DNA of 64,000 nt from Roseburia rectibacter. GTDB taxonomy: Bacteria; Bacillota; Clostridia; Lachnospirales; Lachnospiraceae. The stretch spans positions 726,001-790,000 of the forward strand of contig NZ_CP092473.1 in the NCBI RefSeq assembly GCF_014287515.2, read 5' to 3'. This document shows, piece after piece, positions 35,110 through 44,209 of the stretch (its first letter is position 1; the number at the start of each line of letters is the position of its first letter). A program made the translations under genes and the position numbers. A model generated the notes under the pieces. It was not told the origin of the DNA, did not search any database, and saw nothing but the letters and a program-made list of their open reading frames with translations.

Positions 35110-35696
35110 ATTTGCAAAAGTACAGTAGACATCGTAATAAATATTTTCACGTTTTGGACCGACCAGAGAAGCAAGTTTTGCATAGAGATCCGGGTGCATG
35201 CGGATCAGATAAAATTCGTCTTTTCTACCGGGTAGTGGAAGGTATCTAACACGATCGGATGAAAACATGCCATACGCATACTGTCATACTGCGAGTATGT
35301 GTGCAGACGGTAATGCCTTGTCGAAAGGAAACGGATGACCAAACTGAGGTAACTGAGGTTTTTGTGGTCTTTTTCTGTCTCGGAAAGAGAGGTATGAGAC
35401 AGAAAGTACATCAGCAGAATTGGAAGATCCACATAAAAGGACAGATAATCCAGTTCTGTTTCATCCGGGATTATTTCTTTTTTCCGTGTATCATAGTCAT
35501 CTACGACCGAATAGGCTTCATCCCAGCTTATTGCATCTTCTTCTGCCCTAAGACGGTAGTATTGAAATACGAGTGAAGGAGGACAGTCATAAATAGAACC
35601 CTTGTGCGCAAGAACTTCGGTGTAATGCTGCTTTGTCAGTTCAGATAAATGCAGGCGCAGTGAAATAATTAGTGTAAATAGATCTTTTGCTATCAT
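35098..35696 (-). pseudogene. Unknown protein gene with a frameshift near its 3' end
   Basis: The intact frame 35205-35696 encodes 163 residues ending HYPVEKTNFI. One lost A in the AAAA run near 35223 explains the stop: with five A the reading would continue as EKDEFYLIRMHPDLYAKLAS and on through YYDVYCTFANKK to the TAG at 35098-35100, about 200 residues. The protein is rich in His, Tyr and Leu, has no signal peptide and no family I recognise. No clear ribosome site precedes the ATG. A sequencing error is possible. Confidence 0.6.
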
Positions 35697-35774
35697 CTGT
35701 ATATCGGATAAAATAATTGGCTAACAGAGGATAATGTGCTATAAAAATATTAGGTATGTGCTTGGATTTTTTCA

Positions 35775-35802
35775 TTGCTAAAGTACCATTCTGTGTTATA
35801 AT
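35775..35802 (+). promoter_or_regulatory. Promoter of the GH13 gene
   Basis: TTGCTA (35775-35780), 16-bp spacer, TATAAT (35797-35802) preceded by TGT, an extended -10. Confidence 0.7.
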
Positions 35803-35832
35803 AAAATAGAATTTTCGTAAATTTTCGTAGAT

Positions 35833-35872
35833 GAGGAGGAAAATTCTCTGATTATCGGAGAATTTATATTTT
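35833..35872 (+). promoter_or_regulatory. Shine-Dalgarno bridged by a hairpin before the GH13 gene
   Basis: GAGGAGG (35833-35839) is 33 bases from the ATG. AAATTCTC (35841-35848) pairs with GAGAATTT (35858-35865); folding this leaves only about 8 unpaired bases between GAGGAGG and the ATG. A second, weaker GGAG lies in the 3' arm. Confidence 0.5.
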
Positions 35873-38041
35873 ATGAATCAGGAAGAATCAGTTTATGAAT
35901 TAAATCGTATACAAAGATATATTATGCAGATGCGTCCACTGTTGAAAAAGAATGCGCTATTTTCAGATGGAACGGCAGATTACAGACAGCCGGTGGAACC
36001 AAAAGCCGGTGAAGAAGTGACGATCCGGTTCCGTACAGCACGTGACAATGTCGATATCGTCTGGTTGTGCACGCAAGATAAAAAATATAAAATGAAAAAA
36101 ACAGAGACCGAGGGAGCCTTTGACTATTATGAGGTAAAGATCACGCTTGGTGAGGAACCGTTTTACTATTATTTTAAGGTAGCAAGCGGTATGTTAAATG
36201 TGTATTATGACCGTTATGGCATCAGCAAGGAAAAACGTGACGAGTACCGTTTCTGTATCATTCCTGGATTTTCAACACCGGACTGGTCAAAAGGTGCTGT
36301 TATGTACCAGATCTTAGTTGACCGTTTTTATAATGGTGATACATCAAATGATGTGTTGACGGATGAGTATTATTATATCCGTTCTACCAGCAGAAAGATG
36401 GATAGCTGGGATCAGTGTCCGTCTGATTTTTCTGTCGCAGAGTTTTACGGTGGAGATCTCGAGGGAGTCAGACAAAAACTGGGTTATCTGCAGAATCTTG
36501 GCGTGGAAGTAATTTATTTTAACCCATTATTTGTGTCACCTTCCAATCACAAATATGATATTCAGGATTATGACTATATAGATCCTCATTACGGTAAAAT
36601 CGTAGAGGATGGTGGAGAACTGTTAAAAGATGGCGTGAGTGATAACCGGAAAGCAACACGCTATATTAACCGTGTAACGAATAAGAAAAATCTTGAGGCG
36701 AGCAATGAATTTTTTGCAGAGCTGGTGAAAGAGATTCATGCGCGCGGCATGAAAGTTATCTTAGACGGTGTATTTAATCATTGTGGTTCTTTCAATAAGT
36801 GGCTTGACCGGGAGGAAATCTATCAGGTAAGCGGGGATTATGAGGATGGTGCGTTTATTTCAAAAGACAGTCCATATCGTAATTTCTTTGGCTTTCAGGA
36901 TCAGTTTGCATGGCCTTATAATACGACTTACGAAGGCTGGTGGGGGCATGATACGCTGCCAAAACTCAACTATGAAGGTTCTGAAAAATTGTATGATGAC
37001 ATTATGCGTGTTGCAGCAAAATGGGTATCACCGCCATACAATGCAGATGGCTGGAGACTTGATGTTGCTGCAGATTTAGGACATTCCCCGGAAATGAACC
37101 ATAAGTTCTGGAGAGATTTCCGTAAATCAGTAAAAACAGCAAATCCCAATGCAATTATTCTGGCAGAACATTACGGTGATCCAAAAGAATGGCTGCAGAA
37201 AGGTGACCAGTGGGATACCGTTATGAATTATGACGCGTTCATGGAGCCGCTGACATGGTTTTTAACCGGTATGGAAAAACACAGTGATGAATCAAAGCCA
37301 CAGTTAAAGGGAAGTTTGAAAGATTTTGAGGGTTCCATGCGTCATTATATGGCAAGTCTCCAGACATCACAGCTTTTGTGTGCCATGAATGAGCTTTCGA
37401 ATCATGATCATTCCAGATTTATGACAAGAACCAATGAAAAAGCGGGACGTGCAGCAGCACTTGGTACCGCAGCCGCCGAGGAAGGAATAAAGCCGGCAGT
37501 ATTCCGTGAGGCGGTCGTTGTTCAGATGACATGGCCGGGAGCACCGACGATTTATTATGGAGACGAGGCGGGACTCTGCGGATTTACAGATCCGGATAAC
37601 AGACGTACCTATCCATGGGGAAAAGAGGATGTCGTTCTGATCGATTTTCACCGTGATATCATCCATATCCACAAAGAAAACGAGGCACTCCGCACCGGCT
37701 CCCTCATGTTTTTAAATGGAACTTCCGCGAACGGAAATCATACAGGCAGTAATGCAGATGGTAATCTGCGAGCAGATGATAATCTGCTTTGTTACGCAAG
37801 ATTTAACCGCAGCCAGCAGTTTGTTGTTCTGGTAAATAATAAAGAGGAAGAACGTGATGTAACGCTTGAGGTATGGCAGTGCGGTATACCGAAAAATGCG
37901 GTGTTAGAGCGCGTAATCCTTTCAAATGAGACAGGTTATTCCTTGATGCCGAAAAAGTATGAAGTAGTGGATGGAGTGTTTAAAGTAAGCTTGCAGAAAT
38001 ATTCTGCTGTTGTTCTGATGTATGACAGAACAAGAGACTAG
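35873..38041 (+). CDS. GH13 neopullulanase/cyclomaltodextrinase-type glycosidase
   Basis: Hydrolyses alpha-glucans, probably malto-oligosaccharides, inside the cell because no signal peptide is present. The N-terminal about 130 residues form a starch-binding-like beta domain. The catalytic barrel has nucleophile Asp397 in GWRLDVAADL, acid/base Glu432 in IILAEHYGD and Asp512 in ELSNHDHSRF. The calcium-site-like YQILVDRFYNGD marks strand 1 (about 145). A small C-terminal beta domain follows (about 635-722). The 722 residues are longer than typical neopullulanases (about 590). Single gene with its own promoter, ahead of two tRNA genes. Confidence 0.92.
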   Translation: MNQEESVYELNRIQRYIMQMRPLLKKNALFSDGTADYRQPVEPKAGEEVTIRFRTARDNVDIVWLCTQDKKYKMKKTETEGAFDYYEVKITLGEEPFYYYFKVASGMLNVYYDRYGISKEKRDEYRFCIIPGFSTPDWSKGAVMYQILVDRFYNGDTSNDVLTDEYYYIRSTSRKMDSWDQCPSDFSVAEFYGGDLEGVRQKLGYLQNLGVEVIYFNPLFVSPSNHKYDIQDYDYIDPHYGKIVEDGGELLKDGVSDNRKATRYINRVTNKKNLEASNEFFAELVKEIHARGMKVILDGVFNHCGSFNKWLDREEIYQVSGDYEDGAFISKDSPYRNFFGFQDQFAWPYNTTYEGWWGHDTLPKLNYEGSEKLYDDIMRVAAKWVSPPYNADGWRLDVAADLGHSPEMNHKFWRDFRKSVKTANPNAIILAEHYGDPKEWLQKGDQWDTVMNYDAFMEPLTWFLTGMEKHSDESKPQLKGSLKDFEGSMRHYMASLQTSQLLCAMNELSNHDHSRFMTRTNEKAGRAAALGTAAAEEGIKPAVFREAVVVQMTWPGAPTIYYGDEAGLCGFTDPDNRRTYPWGKEDVVLIDFHRDIIHIHKENEALRTGSLMFLNGTSANGNHTGSNADGNLRADDNLLCYARFNRSQQFVVLVNNKEEERDVTLEVWQCGIPKNAVLERVILSNETGYSLMPKKYEVVDGVFKVSLQKYSAVVLMYDRTRD

Positions 38042-38059
38042 TACATTGATAAAAAATGC

Positions 38060-38088
38060 TTGCATAAAAGAAGTCACTATGCTATAAT
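38060..38088 (+). promoter_or_regulatory. Promoter of the tRNA pair
   Basis: TTGCAT (38060-38065), 17-bp spacer, TATAAT (38083-38088) with TGC before it, 38 bp ahead of tRNA-Tyr. Confidence 0.8.
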
Positions 38089-38126
38089 CTTTTCTTGTCA
38101 GAGCGCATTTTGTGTATCTGATGAAT

Positions 38127-38208
38127 GGGCAGATTCCCGAGTGGCCAAAGGGGACAGACTGTAAATCTGCTGCAATTTGCTTCGGTGGTTCGAATCCACC
38201 TCTGCCCA
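38127..38208 (+). tRNA. tRNA-Tyr (anticodon GTA)
   Basis: Acceptor stem GGGCAGA / TCTGCCC, discriminator A at 38208, anticodon GTA at 38161-38163, T arm GGTGG-TTCGAAT-CCACC, and the long variable arm expected of bacterial tRNA-Tyr. CCA is not encoded (TTA follows), so the Cca enzyme at 9780 would add it. Confidence 0.97.
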
Positions 38209-38292
38209 TTATGTATTGTCCGGTAGGATGACATTTTTAAGTAGCTCGTGAGTGAAAGTCTTCGAACATAGGCGGCAGTACATATGAAAAAT

Positions 38293-38376
38293 GCCGGCGT
38301 GGCGGAACTGGCAGACGCGCAGGACTTAAAATCCTGTTGTAGAAATACAGTACCGGTTCGATTCCGGTCGCCGGCA
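38293..38376 (+). tRNA. tRNA-Leu (anticodon TAA)
   Basis: Acceptor stem GCCGGCG / CGCCGGC, discriminator A at 38376, anticodon stem CAGGA / TCCTG with loop CTTAAAA (anticodon TAA at 38327-38329), long variable arm, T loop TTCGATT. CCA is not encoded. The 84-base spacer after tRNA-Tyr suggests one transcript. Confidence 0.97.
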
Positions 38377-38393
38377 TTATAGAGAGAAGTAAG

Positions 38394-38421
38394 ACATCGG
38401 TTTTAGAACCGGTGTTTTTTT
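38394..38421 (+). terminator. Intrinsic terminator of the tRNA transcript
   Basis: ACATCGGTT pairs with AACCGGTGT (one G-U), followed by seven T. Confidence 0.9.
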
Positions 38422-38510
38422 AATTCATAGAAAATTACGTCCTATGAATCAAAAAGCCCTCCGGGCGGGATGGGCATCTTGCGGAGAAGAAGTCAGCTGT
38501 AAACAGCACC
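38419..38510. repeat. Dispersed structured repeat, copy 2
   Basis: A palindrome TTAATTCATAG / CTATGAATCAA (38419-38455, one mismatch) is followed by the 55-bp block 38456-38510, which differs from copy 1 at three positions. Downstream CGATCGGGC can pair with GCCC at the block start. It lies directly after a terminator, as in copy 1. Confidence 0.8.
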
Positions 38511-38545
38511 GATCGGGCATTTTAAAATTTTAGCGCAAATAGGGT

Positions 38546-38574
38546 GTTAACTATTGGTGGATTTGTGCTATAAT
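38546..38574 (+). promoter_or_regulatory. Extended -10 promoter of the chemoreceptor gene
   Basis: GTTAAC (38546-38551), 17 bp, then TGC-TATAAT with TATAAT at 38569-38574. No SigD-type motif is seen. Confidence 0.6.
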
Positions 38575-38641
38575 GCAATTATTCAATTTATACTATAAGA
38601 AGGGAAAACCGTGTTCAGATTTGATACGGAAGAAAGGTACG

Positions 38642-40330
38642 ATGAAACAGGAAAAAGTTACATTCATTCATTCCATTTCGGCAAAAATTACACTCCTTGC
38701 CGTTTTTATTGTTGTTGTATCATTGGTGGGAAGTATGATCAATGCCAGTTCAAAGTCGAGTGATGTTGTTGAGACAGTCAATGCGCATTACATCCTAAGT
38801 CTGGCAGAGATGGGAGCGCAGACGATTGGAAATATTCCGGCAGAGATAGCAACGGATGAACAGTTTTCTAGGGTTGTAAGTGATATCAGCATGAAAGGCG
38901 TAGACAGTGCATATGCTTATCTGGTGTCAGCGGATGGCACAATGCTTTATCATCCGACAGCAGACAAGATCGGAAAAACGGTTGAAAATCCCGTTATTAA
39001 AGGTGTGGTATCACAGCTTGCATCCGGAACCGTTCCGGAGAATGCTGTTGTTGAATATGATTTTAATGGTGCAATCAAGTATGCAGGGTATGCCCTGACC
39101 CCGGATCACATGATCGTGGTCGTATCGGCTGATAAGAGTGATATTGTAGAGCCGGTCAATGAGATGATCCGTTCTATGTGTATCACAGCAGCGATTACGC
39201 TTGTTGTATGTGTGATCATTGGCTATGTGTTAAGCCGTTTTATCTGCGCACCGCTTGAAAGCCTGACAGAGATTATAAAGAATACTGCAAATCTGAATTT
39301 CAGTCACAATGCAAAAAGTGATGGTCTGTGCAAAAGAACAGACGAAACCGGTTTCATGGCGCGTGAACTTCGCATCATGAGAAAGAATCTGCGTGAAATG
39401 GTTGCAAATATTGATACGGCAAGCCAGCAGATCACCGGAAATGTAGATGGATTAAAACAGGTAACTGAGACCGTAGACCATATGTGTTCGGATAACTCAG
39501 CAACCAGCCAGCAGCTTGCAGCAGGCATGCAGGAGACAGCCGCAACTACTGTAAATATCAATGAGAATGTCGGTACCATGAAGGATGAAGCTGAGCGGCT
39601 TACAGAGATGGCAGAAAAAGGTGCAGATGTTTCCAATGAAGTTATGGACAGAGCAAAGAATCTGCGCAATAAGACAGTAACTGCAAGTTCCCGTACTATG
39701 GATATGTATACAAGTGTCAAAGAGAAATCTGAAAAGGCGATCGAGGGATCAAAGGCAGTTGAAAAGATCAATGAACTGACCAATACCATTATGGAGATCT
39801 CTTCACAGACCGGACTTTTAGCTTTGAATGCAAGTATTGAGGCTGCAAGAGCCGGAGAGGCAGGACGTGGATTTGCAGTTGTTGCGACAGAGATCGGAAG
39901 CCTTGCAGACCAGACTTCAAAAGCGATCGCTGATATCGGTAATATTGTAAAAGCCGTCAATGAAGCAGTTGGCAATATGACAGAGTGTCTGGGTGAAACG
40001 ACAGAATTTCTGGAAACGAATGTAATTGAAGATTATAAAGAGTTTGAAAAGGTTGGCGAACAGTATCAGGAAGATGCAGATGTATTCAAGTCCAACATGA
40101 ATCAGGTAAAAGATTCCATGCTGCAGCTTTCAGATCTGATCGAGTCGATCGCACAGGCGTTAAGCGGCATCAATGATACTGTGGGCGAAGCCGCAGTCGG
40201 TGTATCCGATATTGCTGAAAAAACAAGCGGTATGGTTGAAAAAACAGGCGCTACACATGATATGGTATCTGAATGTTACTCCTGTGCAGATAATCTGCGT
40301 GAGATCGTTGGCAAGTTTGTATTAAAATAA
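38642..40330 (+). CDS. Methyl-accepting chemotaxis protein
   Basis: Membrane chemoreceptor of 562 residues; the start at 38642 has AAAGG upstream and opens just before the first TM helix (about 14-36). An extracellular Cache-like sensor (about 37-180; [19 protein letters not shown]) is followed by TM2 (about 184-206), HAMP (about 207-262) and a coiled-coil signalling domain with the conserved tip [20 protein letters not shown] and [18 protein letters not shown]. Ligand unknown. Its presence implies a chemotaxis and motility system elsewhere. Followed by a strong terminator. Confidence 0.95.
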   Translation: MKQEKVTFIHSISAKITLLAVFIVVVSLVGSMINASSKSSDVVETVNAHYILSLAEMGAQTIGNIPAEIATDEQFSRVVSDISMKGVDSAYAYLVSADGTMLYHPTADKIGKTVENPVIKGVVSQLASGTVPENAVVEYDFNGAIKYAGYALTPDHMIVVVSADKSDIVEPVNEMIRSMCITAAITLVVCVIIGYVLSRFICAPLESLTEIIKNTANLNFSHNAKSDGLCKRTDETGFMARELRIMRKNLREMVANIDTASQQITGNVDGLKQVTETVDHMCSDNSATSQQLAAGMQETAATTVNINENVGTMKDEAERLTEMAEKGADVSNEVMDRAKNLRNKTVTASSRTMDMYTSVKEKSEKAIEGSKAVEKINELTNTIMEISSQTGLLALNASIEAARAGEAGRGFAVVATEIGSLADQTSKAIADIGNIVKAVNEAVGNMTECLGETTEFLETNVIEDYKEFEKVGEQYQEDADVFKSNMNQVKDSMLQLSDLIESIAQALSGINDTVGEAAVGVSDIAEKTSGMVEKTGATHDMVSECYSCADNLREIVGKFVLK

Positions 40331-40351
40331 AATCTATTGTCATGAATCATG

Positions 40352-40402
40352 GCCTGTCCTCATAAGATGTGGTAATCACAGATTATGAGGGCAGGCTTTT
40401 TT
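40352..40402 (+). terminator. Intrinsic terminator after the chemoreceptor gene
   Basis: GCCTGTCCTCATAA pairs with TTATGAGGGCAGGC with one mismatch, followed by six T. Confidence 0.9.
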
Positions 40403-40441
40403 GATTCATAGGAGATTACGTCCTATGAATCAAAAAGCCCC
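40401..40441. repeat. Dispersed structured repeat, truncated copy 3
   Basis: A perfect 13-bp palindrome TTGATTCATAGGA / TCCTATGAATCAA with loop GATTACG (40401-40433) leads into AAAAGCCC, then the sequence leaves the 55-bp block seen in copies 1 and 2. Again directly behind a terminator. Confidence 0.7.
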
Positions 40442-40481
40442 TGGCAGAACCTTGATGTGAAAAGTATGCGGTAGGGAGGCT

Positions 40482-43106
40482 ATGATGCAGGAAAAGTCAA
40501 ATGAACAGCAAAAAGAGCAGAAACGGGGATATAACCTGTTGGATAAAGAAGAAGAAAAATCGATGCTGTCATGTTTTGTGGAACAGCTGAATGATCCGCT
40601 TATTTTTATTTTGTTTGCGGCGGCAGCAATATCTCTTCTGCTGCAGGAATTTGGGGACATGTGCATTATACTTGCAGTAGTGCTTTTAAATGCCATAGTC
40701 GGAGTGATCCAGGAGGGGAAGGCAAAGCGGGCATTAGAGGCATTGGAAAAAATGACAAGTCCGCATGCACTGCTCCATGATGAGGATGGAATCCATGAGA
40801 TTCCGGCATCGGATCTGATACCGGGGGATATTGTCTGCCTTGAAGCAGGCAGACAGGTGCCGGCAGATATCAGGATCATATCGGCTGTCAATTTAAAGAT
40901 CGAGGAGTCAGCGCTTACCGGCGAATCTGTTCCGGTTCCTAAAAATACGACGGATCAAAATGAGGCATATATGACCACTAATGTTACATATGGACGTGGA
41001 GAAGGAATCGTCACTGCGATAGGGATGGATACGAAGATAGGCGGTATCGCAAAATTGCTTTCCGGGACAAAAACGGAGCTGACGCCGTTACAGAAAAGGC
41101 TGGCGGATCTTGGAAAAATCCTTGGTACCGTTTCTGTCTTTTTGTGTATCCTGTTGTTTGTCATGGCAGTTTTGCAGAGGCGCAATGTTGCAGAAATGCT
41201 GATCACGGCAATATCATTAGCGGTTGCTGCAGTTCCGGAAGGTCTGCCGGCGATCGTTACGATGGTACTTGCACTTTCGGTATCACGTATGGTGAAGGTC
41301 AATACGATCGTAAAAAGACTGCCGAGTGTGGAGACATTAGGCTGTGTGAGCGTGGTATGCTCGGATAAGACGGGAACACTGACGCAGAACCGTATGACTG
41401 TGACAAGATGTTATACAGATGGAAAAATCTGCGAACCAAAGAATCTCAACCGCAGAAAAAACAGATATTTTCTGGAGGGATATACCCTTTGCAATGATGC
41501 GTCTGTCCGTGGGGAACGGATCGGAGATCCCACAGAACTTGCCCTGCTTGATATGGCGGAAAAATTTGATCTGCAGAGAGAGAGATTAGAAGAAAGTTTT
41601 CCGAGAATACAGGAAATCGCGTTTGATTCCGACCGGAAAATGATGACGACATTACACCGGGGAGAAAAAGAAAAAATTTCTTATACCAAAGGTTCCCCGG
41701 ATGAAATATTAGAGCGTGCTGCATTCCTGATGAAAGATGGTGAGCGTGTGCCGATGACCCCGGAGAGACGAAAAGAAATCGATCAGGTGATCCGTACGTT
41801 TACGAAAGATGCACTCCGGGTACTGGCACTTGGGATGCGAAATCCGGCTGACGGTTTAAAGGAAAACGGGCTGACTTTTCTGGGAATTGTTGGAATGGCT
41901 GATCCCATACGTCCGGAGGCACAGGAGGCTGTAATGGAGTTTTACCGTGCAGGGGTAAAAACGATCATGATCACGGGGGATCGGATCGATACGGCATTTG
42001 CGATTGCAAAAGAACTGCACATTGCATCGGAAGAAAGTGAGTGCATTTCGGGAGAAACGTTAACGGATATGACAGATGAAATGCTTGCAGAAAAAATAAA
42101 AAAGGTGCGTGTGTTTGCCCATGTTTCGCCGGAGCATAAGGTGCGCATCGTGGCGGCATGTAAGAAAAACGGGGAGATTACTGCAATGACAGGAGATGGT
42201 GTCAATGATGCACCGTCATTGAAAGCAGCAGATGTCGGGATCGCTATGGGAAAGGCAGGAACGGATGTGGCGAAAAATGCAGCGGACATTGTGTTGACGG
42301 ATGATAATTTTGCGACGATCGCAAAAGCCATTGCGCAGGGAAGATGTATTTATGAGAATATCCGGAAATCTGTGATATTTCTGTTGTCTTCTAATTTCGG
42401 GGAGATCATAACAATGCTTGCGGCTGTAGCCTGCGGATTTGCGGCACCGTTAAAATCAAGTCATATTCTATGGATCAATCTGATCACAGATTCGCTTCCG
42501 GCACTGGCGCTTGGTGTGGATGAGGAAGAAAATAAAAGTTACATGGACAGACCACCGCGCGGAAAGGATGAGAGTCTGTTTGCAGGGGGTGGGTTAAACT
42601 GTACCTGTTTTTATGGGGCATTGATCGCATTTATCAGTATGACAGCGTTTTTGCAGCTTCCGGTGGGAATCCTGCTTGGGGCGGGCAGCACGGTCACACC
42701 GGCAGCAATCAGGCTGCTTCTGGCAGATGCAGAGCTTTTAAGCCGCTGCCAGACCTATGCATTTACGGTACTTGGTATGTCTCAGCTCTTTCATGCGATC
42801 GGTATGCGTGATGTTGAAACATCGCTGTTTCAGATGAACCATCTGGAAAACAGATTAATGATTGCTGCATTCGCAATCGGAACAGGACTGCAGCTTCTCG
42901 TGACGGAAGTTCCTTATTTTGTTAATCTGTTTGGAACCTGCAGATTAACACTGCTTGAATGGGTAAAACTGCTGGTACTTGCAGCCATGCCTTTACTCGG
43001 ACATGAACTGTTAGTATTGGGAGGCTGTCTGGGAGAAAAAAGAGATAAGAAAAATTTAAAGGGAAAAGATCAGCAGGCGGTATCGTCTGGTGGGCGGTGG
43101 AGCTAA
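40482..43106 (+). CDS. Calcium-type P-type cation ATPase
   Basis: Ion pump of 874 residues, P2A-like (SERCA/PMCA-like). TGES actuator loop at about 146-149, phosphorylated Asp in CSDKTGTLTQNRMT (about 294), KGSPDEIL nucleotide domain, hinge MTGDGVNDAPSLKAADVGIAMG, and about eight to ten TM helices. The membrane segment VAAVPEGLPAIVTMVLAL carries the PEGL motif of calcium pumps. GGGAGG precedes the ATG pair at 40482. The N-terminus is about 20-30 residues shorter than usual. Calcium is the likely ion; manganese cannot be excluded. Confidence 0.93.
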   Translation: MMQEKSNEQQKEQKRGYNLLDKEEEKSMLSCFVEQLNDPLIFILFAAAAISLLLQEFGDMCIILAVVLLNAIVGVIQEGKAKRALEALEKMTSPHALLHDEDGIHEIPASDLIPGDIVCLEAGRQVPADIRIISAVNLKIEESALTGESVPVPKNTTDQNEAYMTTNVTYGRGEGIVTAIGMDTKIGGIAKLLSGTKTELTPLQKRLADLGKILGTVSVFLCILLFVMAVLQRRNVAEMLITAISLAVAAVPEGLPAIVTMVLALSVSRMVKVNTIVKRLPSVETLGCVSVVCSDKTGTLTQNRMTVTRCYTDGKICEPKNLNRRKNRYFLEGYTLCNDASVRGERIGDPTELALLDMAEKFDLQRERLEESFPRIQEIAFDSDRKMMTTLHRGEKEKISYTKGSPDEILERAAFLMKDGERVPMTPERRKEIDQVIRTFTKDALRVLALGMRNPADGLKENGLTFLGIVGMADPIRPEAQEAVMEFYRAGVKTIMITGDRIDTAFAIAKELHIASEESECISGETLTDMTDEMLAEKIKKVRVFAHVSPEHKVRIVAACKKNGEITAMTGDGVNDAPSLKAADVGIAMGKAGTDVAKNAADIVLTDDNFATIAKAIAQGRCIYENIRKSVIFLLSSNFGEIITMLAAVACGFAAPLKSSHILWINLITDSLPALALGVDEEENKSYMDRPPRGKDESLFAGGGLNCTCFYGALIAFISMTAFLQLPVGILLGAGSTVTPAAIRLLLADAELLSRCQTYAFTVLGMSQLFHAIGMRDVETSLFQMNHLENRLMIAAFAIGTGLQLLVTEVPYFVNLFGTCRLTLLEWVKLLVLAAMPLLGHELLVLGGCLGEKRDKKNLKGKDQQAVSSGGRWS

Positions 43107-43114
43107 AAAAAACA

Positions 43115-43143
43115 TTCATTTTTTACGGGGGGTGTGGTATAAT
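43115..43143 (+). promoter_or_regulatory. Promoter candidate for the SseB-like gene
   Basis: TTCATT (43115-43120), 17 bp including a G-run, TATAAT (43138-43143). The -35 is weak. Confidence 0.5.
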
Positions 43144-43195
43144 GAGGTGTCCGTAAGTTTTGGGCAGGTTTTTGCAGGAAAGGATATTGGAAATT

Positions 43196-44110
43196 ATGGA
43201 AGAGAAAATGACAATGGAAATCACGAACGACAGACTTGAGGAGGCCATTAAGGAATATGCCGCAGACCGCACGAAAGAGAATCTTACCACAGTGCTGAAT
43301 CTGCTTCGTCCGACAAAGCTGTTTGTGCCGGCAATGTTACAGGCACCGGATCGTCCGATTCCATGTTTTTTAAAGAATAGTAATGAAGAACAGTTTTTAG
43401 TAGTATATACGTCAAAAGCGCAGATCCCGGAGGAGCCAAAGAGCCAGGCGATGCTTAACATGCCATTCCCGGCATGCAATAATATCGTTGTAAAACCGGA
43501 ATTAAAACTTGCCGGAATGGTGATCAATCCATTTTCTGACAACCTTGTGTTAAAGACAGAACTTGTACAGAAGTTACATGAAGTTGACGAGCAGGCGGCA
43601 AAACGTGCTGCACAGATGAAACAGGTGAAGATGACACCGGCACAGTTTCAGGTATTTGTAAAGCGTCAGGTTGAGTTTGCAGTACTGCCAAAGCGTCTGT
43701 TTACCGAAAAACAGGAGTTCATCAACAAGCTGTGTGATGAGAAAGAGGCTTTTGTCAATGAGATTTTTGCAGGCGTGTTCAAGGAGCCAAAGTTAAATCC
43801 ATACACAGAGAACGATTACTCTGTAATGGCACTTGATATTGCAGAAGATCTGACATTGATCCGTGTAGATCTTCCGGAAAAAGGCTTAGTTCCGCCACTT
43901 TGCTACCGTATTTACCTGACGATCAATCCTAAGACCGGAAAAGCCGGCTATTATACGATCGAGATGTCAAAAGAAAAAGATGTCCGCATGTTAGGAGAGC
44001 TTTTAGAGGACGGAAAACATATAGATCACGGTGTGGCACCGGTAGAGGGTGCTGAACTTCAGAAGATCATGGATCTTGCCAGAGGTGAAGGCGCAGAGGT
44101 GACAAGCTAG
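43196..44110 (+). CDS. SseB-family protein
   Basis: About 304 residues. The N-terminal half (LEEAIKEYAADRTKENLTTV, then FVPAM, QFLVVYTSKAQIP and MVINPFSDNLVL) resembles the SseB N-terminal domain named for enhanced serine sensitivity in E. coli. The C-terminal half (SVMALDIAEDLTLIRVDLPEKG to GYYTIEMSKE) is an SseB-type second domain. No catalytic residues are evident. The start is uncertain: 43196 is preferred to the TTG at 43160, and 43208 is possible. Confidence 0.8.
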   Translation: MEEKMTMEITNDRLEEAIKEYAADRTKENLTTVLNLLRPTKLFVPAMLQAPDRPIPCFLKNSNEEQFLVVYTSKAQIPEEPKSQAMLNMPFPACNNIVVKPELKLAGMVINPFSDNLVLKTELVQKLHEVDEQAAKRAAQMKQVKMTPAQFQVFVKRQVEFAVLPKRLFTEKQEFINKLCDEKEAFVNEIFAGVFKEPKLNPYTENDYSVMALDIAEDLTLIRVDLPEKGLVPPLCYRIYLTINPKTGKAGYYTIEMSKEKDVRMLGELLEDGKHIDHGVAPVEGAELQKIMDLARGEGAEVTS

Positions 44111-44162
44111 ATCTGGGATATGATGTCTCAGACAGGTAAATGAAAAAATGATATAACATGAA

Positions 44163-44207
44163 GGAAGGGGCTGTCTCACTAACTTTGTTAGTATGACAGT
44201 CCCTTCC
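44163..44207. terminator. Bidirectional hairpin between sseB-like and ybaK genes
   Basis: GGAAGGGGCTGTC pairs with GACAGTCCCTTCC, with an inner ACTAAC / GTTAGT stem. The T-run on either side is weak. Confidence 0.7.
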
Positions 44208-44209
44208 CT

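Noticed and set aside
39304-39975. 223-residue minus-strand frame
   Set aside because: Antisense to the conserved chemoreceptor signalling domain; no ribosome site.
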